A DNA stretch of 64,000 nt, taken from Phlebiopsis flavidoalba (Eukaryota > Basidiomycota > Agaricomycetes > Polyporales > Phanerochaetaceae). Below the pieces are notes generated by a model, which searched no databases, had not been told where the DNA came from, and saw nothing but the letters and a program-made list of their open reading frames with translations. Positions 12,197 through 23,350 of this stretch are shown one piece after another (position 1 is the first letter of the stretch; each line of letters begins with the position of its first letter). Location: NCBI GenBank assembly GCA_035772785.1, contig JAOCPU010000080.1:33685-97684 (forward strand). Reading direction: 5' to 3'. The translations under genes were made by a program, and so were the position numbers.

Positions 12197-14677
12197 TTAA
12201 TGTGGAGTAACTATTTGGAAACACTCGATTGACGTAACCTTTTCAGCGATGGCATAGGCCATAGACTGGGGTATGACAAGAGAGCTCCTAGTGGAAAAAA
12301 GTTAGAAGGTGCAAAGAAGAGAGAGTTCTTCATGAGAGAAGCTACCATGGGTATATAATTGAGCAATCCACCTATGTACGCCACAGATGAGATCTTTTTT
12401 CCTACTCTCGGGTTTTGGCGGGACGTACCACGCGCAAATTACTCGTGCCGTACACCTTTAATGATGGATCAACTACGCCACCATCTTCCTGGGGCATCAT
12501 TGCCGCCGTACCGACCGGGTGATACACCGGTCCGCAATTCATCTTGATATACTCCTTCAGGCCTTCACGTCCCTTCGTGATCGCCTCCTCCGTCGGAATC
12601 ATAAGCTTCGTCACATGCTTACTCATTGGCGACGTTCCGTAAAGCTTCAGCGCGAATTCGACCGTGGTGCACGAGAAGGTCGAGGTCCGCCCCATTGGCA
12701 AAGTAGTTCGGGTCAATCGCGGGTGGCATGAGAGGGTCTGCAGAGGCGATGTGGACACTACCGCCCGCGAAAGGGGTCGGGTAAGCGCGCAGAAGAGCGA
12801 GGTATAGCGTTTTCCGGGCTCGGCGGGCGGAGCGTAGGGCATTGGTTGGCGGCCCATAAATTGCAGAAGTCTGAGTAACGCGTGAGTGACTCACACTAAA
12901 GCGATAGATTTTCGACGTAACTCCGCTTGGGACTGCTTGTCACGGGTAAATATATTTGCGTTGAACGTCGTACTACTGCTTCTCAAGGCCTAGTTTTAAG
13001 GGAAGGCAGAGTGCTCGCTAGGGCTTCCGTATTCTGTGCATGCGCTTGGTCTTGCCACGAAGCTATCTCTTCTTTGGTACCAAGAGCGTTTTGCGGAAAG
13101 GAACACGAAACCGGGTGCAGGAAACTGTGGCAAACATGCCCATGTTGAACCTGCTGTCGACGTATCAATATCTGAAGTGTTTGTTTGCGGAACGTGGAGA
13201 CAACATACTAGAGCTCTTCATGCTTCTTCAGCATTGTGGGCTCAGATAAGACGTCGATAGTCTCATCAGTGGTGCGGACCTCCGCGATGGTAGTTACACC
13301 AATATGGTCCTCTGGGAACTCTCGTGAGTCCAATGCCTAGCGCAAGAATTTTCACATAACGTCGGGACTCACGAAACGCAAATTCTCTCCCACACCAGGC
13401 AAATCGATCAGGACTTCAACACCATGCTGGGACAGAATGTCCGAACTTTTCCGATACCGGATAACTCCAATATTTGTGGTGTCTGAAACGTGCCCGCCGA
13501 CACCATGACGTCTTTTTGGACGCCCTCTATTTGAAAAGACGTTTCACCATAAATATATTCGACGCCCGTCGCCCTTTTCAGCGTGCCGTCCTCTTCGAAG
13601 AGCACCTATCTATGTGATTAGAGATGCACAATATACACCGTAATCAGGTCTACTTTTGTGACGTGTGCCTCAGTCAGTACAAGCAGATTTGCACGGTGAA
13701 GGTTGGGCTCGAGATACGCTGACGCAGAGTAGGACCGCTTGGAAGTTTCCACATCTACAGATAGGAGGGACGTCATACAGCCGTCGTTCTGTCCGTTTCC
13801 CTAGCAGCATGCGGGTCAGTTACAAACGCAGTAAATAGGTCGGGGCGGAGGCACGGACAGTTTCTGGATTCCTACGAACACCAAGAGCTTCTGCGGCTTC
13901 AAACAGCCTGAGGTGCATCTGAGACCAGACAGGCCCAAAGGAGTTCTTGATAGGGCCTAAATCGTTCAGCAAGACGAATACCGGACACAAGTGAAGGAAC
14001 TTCACCTTCAAAACCGTGGTATTCGAAGTCCGGCTTAGCAGCGTATTTTAGAGCATCTCGCGGCGAAAGGTTGGGTAGTTGAAGTGCTTCGCTCTACGAC
14101 GTATCCATGTAAGATACTCCTGTACAAATCTTATTGTCGAGATATACTGACTTGCTTGAAATAATGGAGTAAAGATTCCCAATTCCATCCGGGGTTACCG
14201 AGTTCTTCAATAGCATCAACCTCATCTTTGGACGGGCGAAACATCCCCAAGAAGTTGAGCTTTCCCAAAAAAGTTGGCATTTCTTCAAGCAACGAGGCTA
14301 TGATTGCAACTCACGAGCGACGACCCTCCCAAACCCTTCCCTCGCGGCTGGAGAACTGTTCGATCGTTGGCCCGTTTTTGCGGCGTAGAGGAGAAAGTCC
14401 AGTCAAACTTGGGGTTCGTGATTGCACGACCCATGTATCCCGGGACGTCGATCTCGGGGCAAGGTCCATGATGAACGCCTGCCTCTATTACTAGCACGGT
14501 AACATTGGGGTCTTCGCTAAGTCTAAGGTCAATACATCGATGGTCAGTTCCATATGTTACATGCTACGAGGCTGTACAACATACCGAGTGGCCAGAGTCA
14601 AGCCTGATGTCCCCCCCACCAACAACCACATAGTCAACTTTCGCAGATTCCAGATCGCTGGGTGTGACGAAGGGCAT
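12197..14677 (-). CDS. GMC family FAD-dependent oxidoreductase
   Basis: This is a glucose-methanol-choline oxidoreductase (aryl-alcohol, alcohol or glucose oxidase type), which uses FAD to oxidise an alcohol. The start at 14677 gives MPFVTPSDLESAKVDYVVVG, entering the FAD Rossmann loop VGGGTSG; that loop is disrupted by a run of seven Gs (a one-base frameshift). The continuing protein shows VLVIEAG (14497), PRGKGLGGSS (GMC signature 1, about 14310), ELGNPGWNWES (about 14190) and VSAGTFQTPQILELSGIG (signature 2, about 13470-13520). A C-terminal catalytic-type segment, GPVYHPVGTAAM, lies near 12500. A final exon ends in AYAIAEKV and stops at 12197. Exons are separated by short introns. No clear secretion signal is visible. 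It is divergent from the sugar transporter at 15404. Confidence 0.88.
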
Positions 14678-15403
14678 TTTTTAAGCAGGGATTGACGCTG
14701 CAGAGGTCGTCCTAAGATTTGGGCTATGAGTAGGGTTGACGACAGTTTTTCACAGCGTTATCTCGGACGATGAAGGCTAGAAAATGATTGCGGCGCCCAC
14801 GACTTGGTAGAATTGAGTCTCCCGAGCTGGTCACACCTTACGGTTTGGTGTAGTGATGGCACTTTCACGATGATTGTGAGCGCAATGGCTGTGGAGTTTT
14901 GCAATCAAGGTCATATTTATCCTTGTCATGTTGAGTTTATGTGTAGAAGGAGAATCGTCCTGCACGCGGTGTAAGTCAAGATTTGAGTTGCGTTCTGGCT
15001 GCGACTCGGAAAAGCTGCAACGGCGGACCAAGCGCCAATCAATCCCGTTCTTTCCGGATATGGCAGTGCGTCGGGAGCGCCAGCTGCGCTTCTATCCGTA
15101 CCACGAAGTTCCTTGAACACGTTCACTCAAGAATCGGTTCCCAACAGATGGCAAGTTGCTGCAGTTATTCATGTTGGCGAGATATTGTATGTTCTAACGC
15201 CAATTATATCAGAGCGGCGTTGGATATGTAGCATTACCGTCCGAGTCTGCTGACTCAGACAGGCCCTCTCCTTCCACCCGAACTCGCGTATTATCCACAG
15301 TTAATGAACACAGCAACGTACTATACACAACCAATAATGGTAGGGAAGCCTGAAATTACTGGACGAACCTGAGAGAACGGAGGCGAAGCACGCAATTACG
15401 TGT
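14678..15403. other. Divergent promoter region, GMC oxidoreductase / sugar transporter
   Basis: This 726 bp region separates two head-to-head genes and should contain both promoters. I see no convincing TATA box or duplicated operator. The short ORFs inside it carry no recognisable motif. Confidence 0.4.
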
Positions 15404-17732
15404 ATGCCTACGGCCCTGGCGGCCTTGCGGGACTCTTTACACAACTCCTTCGCTCTGCGAGCTGCTATTTTTGCTTCGGGCTTGGGGCCTGTTATTCGGA
15501 TATGATCAAGGTGTAATAGCCAATATTTCTGGTTATGCCGGGATTTCTTGAGCGTGTGGCCTGTTACGCCGCTGCAAAAAGGACTGATGAGTGAGTGCTT
15601 TGCTACGAGTGCGCCTGTATGGTCGGAAGGCTCAACATGGTTACAGCTGCAATGCTTGAATTGGGATCTTTGATTGGTGCACTATCTTCAGGAATATTTG
15701 CAGATCGTTTCTCTCGTAGACAAGCTATCGTATCCGCATGTCGTAAGAGTATTCGTCCTAATGATATCCATTCTACTCACCCATTGCATCTTCTTCTAGT
15801 AATATTCTGTATTGGCTCCAGCCTACAGTTCGCCGCCAAAGACCTCTCACACCTGATCATCGGTCGAGCTATAGGTGGCCTTGGGGTAGGAGCGCTCTCA
15901 GGTAGCAGACCATTGCTCGTCATGTTGGGCGACACTCACGAGTCTCTCCCTCGCAGTACTTTATCCCCCGTCTATATGGCCGAAATCAGTCCACCTGGAA
16001 AAGTACGCGGCTCTTTTTTATTTGACTTGGCTCTCGAACAGCTCTCGATCGTCATTGGAGCAGTAGTCGGATTCTGGACTGGATTCGCCACTCGTAACAG
16101 TACGTCGCACAGCCTCATCCACTCCCCGAAACTACTTTCATCACGGCTTTTGTGACAGTACACTCCTCGCTGTCATGGAGAATTCCCCTCTTTATCCAAT
16201 TGATTCCTGCCCTAATACTTCTTATTGGAGCTCATTTCTAATCGCATCCTTCCTCCTTCACCTCGCCTATTGATCTAGACAACATACAACAGCGCTACGA
16301 TGAGCGGCTTCCTGTGCTGAGAATGCTCAGGGGCGATGAAAGACGTTTTAGTTCAGGTCAGTCGGGTATTCTTTTTCGCAAACCGCCTGAGTTTCACATG
16401 TCGTCCACAGCTTGAACTACTCGAAATGCGAACAGAAGTTTTAATGATGACTCGGGCTGCATCCCCTCACTCACCATCTTACTCAAATTCCGGGGCTATA
16501 CTCAGTCTTTTGGCCACGATTCGATCCGAGACACGCCTCTGGGCCCGACTCTTTAGCTCAGCATACAGGAAACGAACGTCGATTGGGATTATGATGATGG
16601 TATTTCAACGTGTGTCACACTACGTTTTCTGTTGCACAATTACCTACTCACTGTGGTTGTCGTGTAGAGTGGTCAGGAATCAACGCTCTCTTGTACTATG
16701 GCCCTTCACTTTTGCTATCGGTGGGACTGAAGGGTGACACTATCACCCTGCTGGTAGCTGGTGGGGTCGGCATCGTACAAGCTTTAGCTGTTTTGCCAGT
16801 CATACTGCTAATAATAGATAGGCTCGGTGAGTCTTCCTTTGTCTACGTAGGCAACCTTCTTGCTTATGTAATCCAGGCCGCAAGCCTTTACTCAGATGTG
16901 CGTTTGACATGAAGTGGCATTCTATCAGCTAATAATCGTGTCTTTTTCTGTCCTCAGGGGGGAGCATGGTCATGGCGCTTTCTCATCTTTCAATCGCCCT
17001 CTTGGTGAGTATCGCCACTTGCGCATGAGATGATGCTGAATGAAGTGGTGCGACGAATAGATCAGCACATACTCCGATGACTGGTCATCGCATCTTGGGG
17101 CCGCCTGGCTTGCAGTCAGGTACAGCTTCATCTCCGACCCAATCTCTACACATAACTCACTTTCCCTTTTAGCTTTATTTACATTTACACAGCCGCCTAC
17201 GGAATGTCATACGGCCCTATTGGGTGGATCCTTCCCAGCGAAGTCTTCCCACTTTCGATGAGGAGTAAAGGCGTGGCGTTGTCCACTGCCTCAAACTGGC
17301 TAAACAATTGTGCGTGATTCTTCTCGAATGAATGTCGTGATCTGGAGTTTGATGGTCCGTAGTCCTCATTGGCCTTGTCACACCGGTGTTAATGGAGCTG
17401 TCCGCAAAGTACGTCGAATTTACCGATGCTTGGAAGACATAGTATGACCATACCAATAGGGGTACATTCATGATTTTTTTGCTGTCGCATGTTTCCTGGG
17501 ATATCTCTGGTCCACATATGTTGTCCCAGAGACCGGTAATGTCTCCCTGGAGGAGATGGATGCTGTATTTGGTTCAAACGCTGGAGCCACTGATGTTGCA
17601 TTGAAGCACGAGGTGTGTCACGATCTCACGCGACAAACGAGGTTGTTCTGATTCATCGCACCTCAGATCGAGCATGAGCTTGGGCTGGATGTTCTGATAG
17701 CAGAAGCTCGTTCGCGGACCGAGTACGCCTAG
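15404..17732 (+). CDS. MFS sugar transporter
   Basis: This is a sugar porter of the major facilitator superfamily (12 helices, plasma membrane). From the ATG at 15404 the protein enters helix 1; a one-base shift near 15485 separates it from the LLFGYDQGVIANIS motif. Next come ELGSLIGALSSGIFADRFSR (the loop 2-3 D-R signature, 15658-15720), IGRAIGGLGVGALS (about 15855), then YMAEISPPGKVRG (the PESPR-like PMYxAE segment, about 15970). Further on are SGINALLYYGPSLLLSVGLKG (about 16670), YGPIGWILPSEVFPLSMRSKG (about 17210) and a C-terminal PETGNVSLEEMDAVFG (17530-17575), ending at TAG 17730-17732. Short introns separate the blocks, with at least two frameshifts. The substrate is unknown. Confidence 0.88.
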
Positions 17733-17899
17733 TAGTGTCGGTGAGATTGAACACATTGAGCGGACGTTCGGTATACCATAACATCGCCTACTGTTCCTTC
17801 GAATTTATACCGCGACAATCCAATCAATCGCTGATTCTCATCAAATATGCAGGCTACTATACGAACACGCCCGAGTTATCACAAAAGACGACAAAAAAT

Positions 17900-18733
17900 T
17901 TAGTAGATGAATGGGAACAGCCTGTACGGCACTTGCTTTGCGTAGACCTCCCATTGTTGTCCAAACTCTTTCCTCAACACTTCATCCTCCGCGACAACCC
18001 TACGCATCAACATTACGGGGATAACTGTGGCCCATGCAGTGCATATTCCGGTAAATAGCTTGCTCACCCATGTATCCCAACCGATGCATTCCGCATACCA
18101 GCTTCCAGGGCCAAACATCACCAATATAACACCAATATAGATCAACCCTGCGCCGACGTAACTCGGATGGCGGACTGCTGCATATGGGCCGGAAGTTACG
18201 AGAGTTTGCCCCTGCTTGACTGATAGCTCCCACGTGAAGTTTTTGCCCAGGACGCGGTAGCATGCCAGGCGGATGAAGCTGCCGAAGTGCATCATTGCAC
18301 ATCCTGTGAGCCACACCGGCTGGCGGAGATGCGTGCAGCACTCGAGGGGCGCAACACGAGCGCTGACAGAACAGCTGAGCCGAACGGGGTGGGATATTGC
18401 GAGGCGAGAATGGTCGCCGTCTCGCAGACGAAGTTGAGCCAGTAGACGGCCTGCACAGCGGCTGACGTGAGTACCTTGCAACTTGGGACTAACCCAGAAA
18501 GCCTTACGTTCTGTACTTTGACAGATTTGCGTGTGATCGACTGACGAAGCATGGGATCTTGTGTGTCCATCGAACTTCTTCAGTTCTTCGGACCGCGCTG
18601 GAGGGTTGGGAGGAGCCTGGGCTACGGCAGAGAGATACGTGGCAGAGAGGAGTAAAGGTATTTTTAAGAGCGGGGAGGCCAGAGCCGTGGGGACGCCAGG
18701 CAACCACATCATGTTGTCAATGTTCTTCAACAA
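17900..18733 (-). CDS. Isoprenylcysteine carboxyl methyltransferase-like membrane protein
   Basis: The likely role is methylation of a lipidated or small substrate from SAM by an integral membrane enzyme of the ICMT/phospholipid methyltransferase superfamily. The N-terminus is hydrophobic (LLKIPLLLSATYL). It is followed by PPNPPARSEELKKFDG and then an intron-like stretch (about 18490-18560). Helix segments follow: VYWLNFVCETATILASQYP (about 18400-18450) and MMHFGSFIRLACYRVLGK. The superfamily core is GPYAAVRHPSYVGAGLIYIG (about 18140-18195, with the SAM-binding RHPxY). C-terminally EDEVLRKEFGQQWEVYAKQV (the E/D-rich motif with W-Y) precedes the stop at 17900. A shift occurs near 18320. It may be a paralogue rather than true Ste14. 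Confidence 0.82.
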   Translation of the reverse strand: MLKNIDNMMWLPGVPTALASPLLKIPLLLSATYLSAVAQAPPNPPARSEELKKFDGHTRSHASSVDHTQICQSTERKAFWVSPKLQGTHVSRCAGRLLAQLRLRDGDHSRLAISHPVRLSCSVSARVAPLECCTHLRQPVWLTGCAMMHFGSFIRLACYRVLGKNFTWELSVKQGQTLVTSGPYAAVRHPSYVGAGLIYIGVILVMFGPGSWYAECIGWDTWVSKLFTGICTAWATVIPVMLMRRVVAEDEVLRKEFGQQWEVYAKQVPYRLFPFIY

Positions 18734-19124
18734 TGTATCACAGTTTCTCTACATTTTCTCGGTTCTTTGGAGCCGTGTCTCAGACGAGAAGGAATCACTT
18801 ACACCGAGGGACACGACGTTGCCAGACAAGTTGCTGTCGGATCCCACGAAGCCGGTCCCGGATTATTCGTCCTTAGTTCACACGGATGAATGAGAAATTG
18901 AAGCAATGTGCCAGTTGCTGAAAACTGAATTAACGAACTTTGAAAATGCCTACCGCTACAATGTTGAGTTCGGTACATGCGCTAGTGTGGGGAAATACAA
19001 TGCTACGAGATGGACATATCTGGGGGACTGAATTATGTTCCGCGGACGACGTTGATAAGGCTCTTGCCATGGACATCTGTCCGGATGATATGAATTTATG
19101 AGATGCACGGGGAAAGAGAAAAGA
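18734..19124. other. Intergenic, no gene seen
   Basis: This 391 bp gap lies between two minus-strand genes: the 3' end of the DNA polymerase and the 5' end of the methyltransferase-like gene. It presumably carries the polymerase terminator and the methyltransferase promoter. I see no conserved motif. Confidence 0.4.
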
Positions 19125-22100
19125 CTATATACCTAATTTCTCAAAGATCTCGCGCTCTCGTCTCAGAAGCTACGATCACACCTAATTCGCTGGCGTCAAC
19201 GAGTATGTCCAACAGGGATAGAGCCTTCCATACCATCGTTCAACTTTTGCCGCCGGTCTCTTGGATCTCGGACGACGCTAGCGTAGAGGCCGCGCTGGTT
19301 CAGAGAGTAGCCCATTTTGGTTGGTTCTTTCAACGCATGGAACGATTAACTGGAAAAAAGAGTATGAGCACCCGGTAGCCCGATGACCATCAGTACGTAC
19401 GATATCATCACCCTGGGAAAGTAAATTGAGTACAGTCCATGGATTAACAATTGTAAAACAACCGTATAATAAAGCAAAGCAGCTCCCCGAGATTTGTAGG
19501 GTACGGTGAGGAAGTCTAATTATGAGGGTTTGCCGTTTAAGCGTAATGTCAAGAGGATAGTTCAATGTCATCGCCAATACGTCTACCTGGGGCTGTTTGA
19601 GTCCCTTTGACACAGTCCTCGATACACACATTCTCGAGGTCATCCCAGTCTTCAGGAACAGTAAGGTCCTCTGTCAAAACGCCGCGTCTATGTAACTCCA
19701 TGATGAGTATTTATGCAAGACGCCTGGGAGGGACGTGAGAATTCAAAAATTACAAAGCGCAATTCGCGGTCGAGACGCCTACCTTCAATGAGATTTCCCA
19801 TTCTCCGTCGATCGTGTGATTAGGAACGTCAATATCGCCACAATCCTTTTTACCTCTGTGGAATGGTCAGGTCGGATGTGGGTGAGTGTCCGATATGGCA
19901 AATTACCTGCGGAAACTGCCCATGATTTCGGACGAAGAGGTTGGGATCAATGCGATTAAGGCTGAAAAAGGCTTAGCATTGCACTACCCAGCATCATGAG
20001 ACAAATCGCAATTCACCAACAGGGCTTGATTAAGTTGAATATTGCTTCAGCTTCCTCCCCTCGGCATTCTTGTATTGATGTCTACAAGCCGTGATCACCA
20101 GACCGCGGTAAAACATTTAAAGCGACATACCATCATAGTGCTTGAGGCCGATTTGCTGCGCGGTGGAAAGTTTGACATCGTGTTTGCCTTCTCGCAGGTC
20201 GTTTAGAGTACGACAACCGGCAGCTACCCACTGATGGGCGGTCGTCACAACCTAAGTAATGTGTCAGAGTATGAGCATGGAAATGTTTCGAACACCGTAC
20301 CAACTCCGTAGATGCCTTGAAACTTTGCAATAATTGCCGCCATTTCTTCGGTAGCTTCGTGTTCTAAGCGGCGGAGACGCCCGGTTTCGATAACTTGCCC
20401 ATGACCTATCGTATTAAGAGTAAATGCCGGCAGGTGTTTGATTCAGTGAATAGAACTGAATTTACCTTCTCTGCTGTCTTTTGACCCTACTCCTGGTAGA
20501 GCAAAAACCTCTTCATAAGACTCGATACGTTTTTTATGCTTGGCAATAGCATTGATAGCTGGAAAAAAATTAGAGGCGAAACCAGCATAAAAAGATTAAC
20601 AAGACGTACCTCGAGCGTAGGAGGCCACTCTGAACCTATCCGCGCTTGTGAGCTTGTTTTTGTGTATCTCCTTCAACGCGGTAAGCTACAGAGAGCCCAG
20701 TCAGTGAAAACCACCGTCTGTATCTAGATGCTCACTCACTGCGCGTCGATGACGTCTTGATTCGGACAAGTCTTTTCCTTCCCATCGGGCACGTTGTCGC
20801 ACTGGAAAGCCTAATAGACACCAATTCAGCATACAGTTCCCTCACCCCTCAATTTCGGCCAGTACTGACCCCAGCCTTCTTGCTTCCGACCGCAGCCGCA
20901 GTTTCTCCAGCCTGGTTTGGCACGTCCATTTTCCTTGCGTAGCTAGAAACACCGGTGAGAGTTCGCTTCGCCAATTCGCGACCCGGGACGGGACGAGCTA
21001 CACACCTCCGCCTCCCGCTCGGCCCCGCGCTACAGAGTAGAACTCAGCCAAGGGGTCTGCCTTATCGTCACTGCCATGTGATGTGGCCCCCGAAGTCGAA
21101 GTCGCTTTATTCGTTATTGCAGACTTGGTTCCGCGTGCCGCACCATTATAGGCCTCTCTTGGAGGATCGTCTGGGGGAAATGGCGGACGAGGTGGCGGCT
21201 CTGGGCTCCGCATGCGCGGAGGACTCAGCGGTCTTTCTCAGCCGTTTCCTGGGTAAACTCGCTGCGCGATCGGATGAAAATCAGACGGACTATCGATACC
21301 GGCATGAGCGGGTAGAGGCTTACGAGATTTTGCTCTCCTCCACGTCCTTGTTGCTCTCATCCTCATCCACCTTCCTCGCAGCCGCTTTCTCTCTCTGTCT
21401 TTCGCCGCGGCAAGTTTTTTTGACCACACGCTCCGCCAGTATGCGCTCCCCCGCTCGGCCTCCGGGATATCCGGCTCGAATATTACACGGTCGTCGTACG
21501 TCGGGAAGTCGTGCCAATGGCCCAGGCTGTCATTGCGCTCGCCCGAGAGGACCCATTCCCAGCGGAGGGTTTGGAATTGTGTCAGGTATGCCACGGATGC
21601 TCTGCAGGCCGACTTTCTTCAGCAGTAATGCTTTGTACACGTTCGTGACGATGTGGGTCGTGGTCTCCGGGTCATACGTCGGTACGAGCGTGGCGCCGTG
21701 TCGAGCGAGCTGAGGGTGAAACATCAGCCCGATGTGTGGCAGAATGACAGATGGAAATACCAACATATTCCAGTTTGTTCCTGGTAGTTAGTGTCGCAAG
21801 CTCACTGTCGCTGTCACCCAAGAATATTCTCGCTCCTCTCAAAAATAACGACTTTTCCGGCCTCTTGCGCAGCTCCCTCTCCGTCCAGAGACTGCTCACA
21901 TACTTCGCAAACTCTGCGGGCCTCATGGCTTCCTGCTTTTTTTGGCTCTTCTTGACGGGCTTCTTCACTGGTGTGGTGCGTTTTGCAGCCTTTCCATTTC
22001 CCGTAGGTAAGCATCCGATGCGCTCTGACTCAAGAACGATAGCTTCTTCCGCTTCAGGGGCTCAGGTTTGCCTCGATCACCCCGCAGCACCAGCCACTGG

Positions 22101-22569
22101 CTCTGACACAGAGACGAGCGAGCTAGAGGATCCGGGGGTGGTGACGTTGCTCGAGTCTGGGTCGCCCCTTGAGCTGGGCTCGGGCGTCCCGTTTGAACGA
22201 CGGGGTTTCCCATCGCAGTTGCCTTGTTCAGCACGGACTGTTTCCTTCGATAACGCCCTCGCCGGGTGCGGAGACTCAATGGGCGCAACGCGTGTAGTGG
22301 GTAGCCCCTTTTTGTTTTGATGCACTCTCCGTCGTGGGCACTGCCTTCTCATCGCGGAGCTCGACTTTTTGCTGGAGATCCTGAGGCCAAGCCCCCCCGG
22401 CTTGGGGCTCTTGCTTTCCTCTATCGACGACCTGGTCGAGCCTGTGGATGTTGACGAATGCAGTGGCGACGAGTGAGGAGCCGGTGAGTTGCGGCCGGCG
22501 GATGGGGAACGAAGGCTGCATCAAGTTCGTAGGGGCTAGAACGACTCGACCTCCCCGTAGATGAAGCAT
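19125..22569 (-). CDS. Family X DNA polymerase with BRCT domain (Pol lambda/Pol4-like)
   Basis: This is a gap-filling repair polymerase (base excision repair, end joining) acting in the nucleus. The N-terminal region is Ser/Pro/Lys rich. A BRCT-like block follows: FLRGARIFLGDSDS (about 21850), then GATLVPTYDPETTTHIVTNV and LRWEWVLSG (21560-21700). The 8-kDa/HhH region has LKEIHKNKLTSADRFRVASY (about 20640), KRIESYEEVFALPGVGSK (20480-20540) and FQGIYGVG (about 20300). The fingers have VAAGCRTLNDLREGKHD and QQIGLKHYDD (20140-20240). The palm holds the catalytic GDIDV (about 19830) and GVLTEDL (about 19670). The C-terminus has GYSLNQRGLYASVVRDPR (about 19300), ending EIFEKLGI at 19125. Short introns and several frameshifts occur, one just before the palm (about 19945). 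Confidence 0.9.
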
Positions 22570-22856
22570 GTCGGTACCCTACAGGTGGATCCTGACTGGG
22601 CCTGTAAGAGTGATATCATGAGTCAGAAAGATCTCCTCTGGTTGGTGACAGCTATTCTGGACACGCACGTGTCGATTTTGCTGGTCATATCCGGTTGGCC
22701 ACTTTCTGTAAGGGGACCTACTATAGGCGAGTGCGAGTTATTGGTGTGACGAATTCTCTTGCGCGAGGCTTCGTTGAGATGGTCAGAAGATACTCGTTCC
22801 TCACTGGTCGGAAAGGGTCTGAGAATGTATTGAATCTGGGGTGTTGATAAACTTAT

Positions 22857-23350
22857 CACACCTTGCGTAACATGGGGTGGCCTTTCCTTTTCTGTGAATG
22901 ATTGGACACATGCGGTGCGTCATAAATGGGCACATCAGCTGGGCGCAAAGCAGGTACATGGTGAAAGGTCGAGCCTCCGGCTGCGGCAGGCGCATTCATA
23001 GACATTCTAGCACAAATGCGAGGTCAGTTTAAGTGTAAGAAGTCGTAGGGGAAATGACCCGGACCTTGTGCTTCCAGTATCAGTATCCAAACTTCGGAGA
23101 CGTGAGGCGTATGTTTCTACGTCTTCATCGGGCATATTCATACGCTCTTTTTGCTCCGCGAAGAACGTGGAGAAATATTCCTGGTCCATGAGAGAAAGGT
23201 TTCGAAAAAATCAGCTACTCGTACATGGGCGTTAGGTGAACGTTTTGGATCATGTCGGACTCTGAGTCGGTGGCCGAGGTGTTGGGGGTCACAACATCGG
23301 AACTGCCGTTTATGGTAACACGTCGGTAATTCCCACGGGCGATGAGTCAA
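22857..23350 (-). CDS. Hypothetical protein fragment, possibly spliced
   Basis: The reverse strand reads VVTPNTSATDSESDMIQNVH (about 23230-23290). Next is an acidic helical stretch, QEYFSTFFAEQKERMNMPDE followed by DVETYASRLRSLDTDTGS (23075-23185). A possible intron (GTCCGGGTCA...TTGTGCTAG) leads into MSMNAPAAAGGSTFHHVPAL and a basic tail ending in HSQKRKGHPMLRKV with a stop near 22857. The acidic and charged composition with an intron-like break suggests a real gene, but I do not recognise the family. Confidence 0.25.

Noticed and set aside
20955..22320. Long plus-strand ORFs (20955-21713 and 21751-22320)
   Set aside because: They lie antisense to the BRCT and N-terminal exons of the family X polymerase, whose minus-strand motifs are clear. 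GC-rich coding DNA commonly opens the opposite frame.
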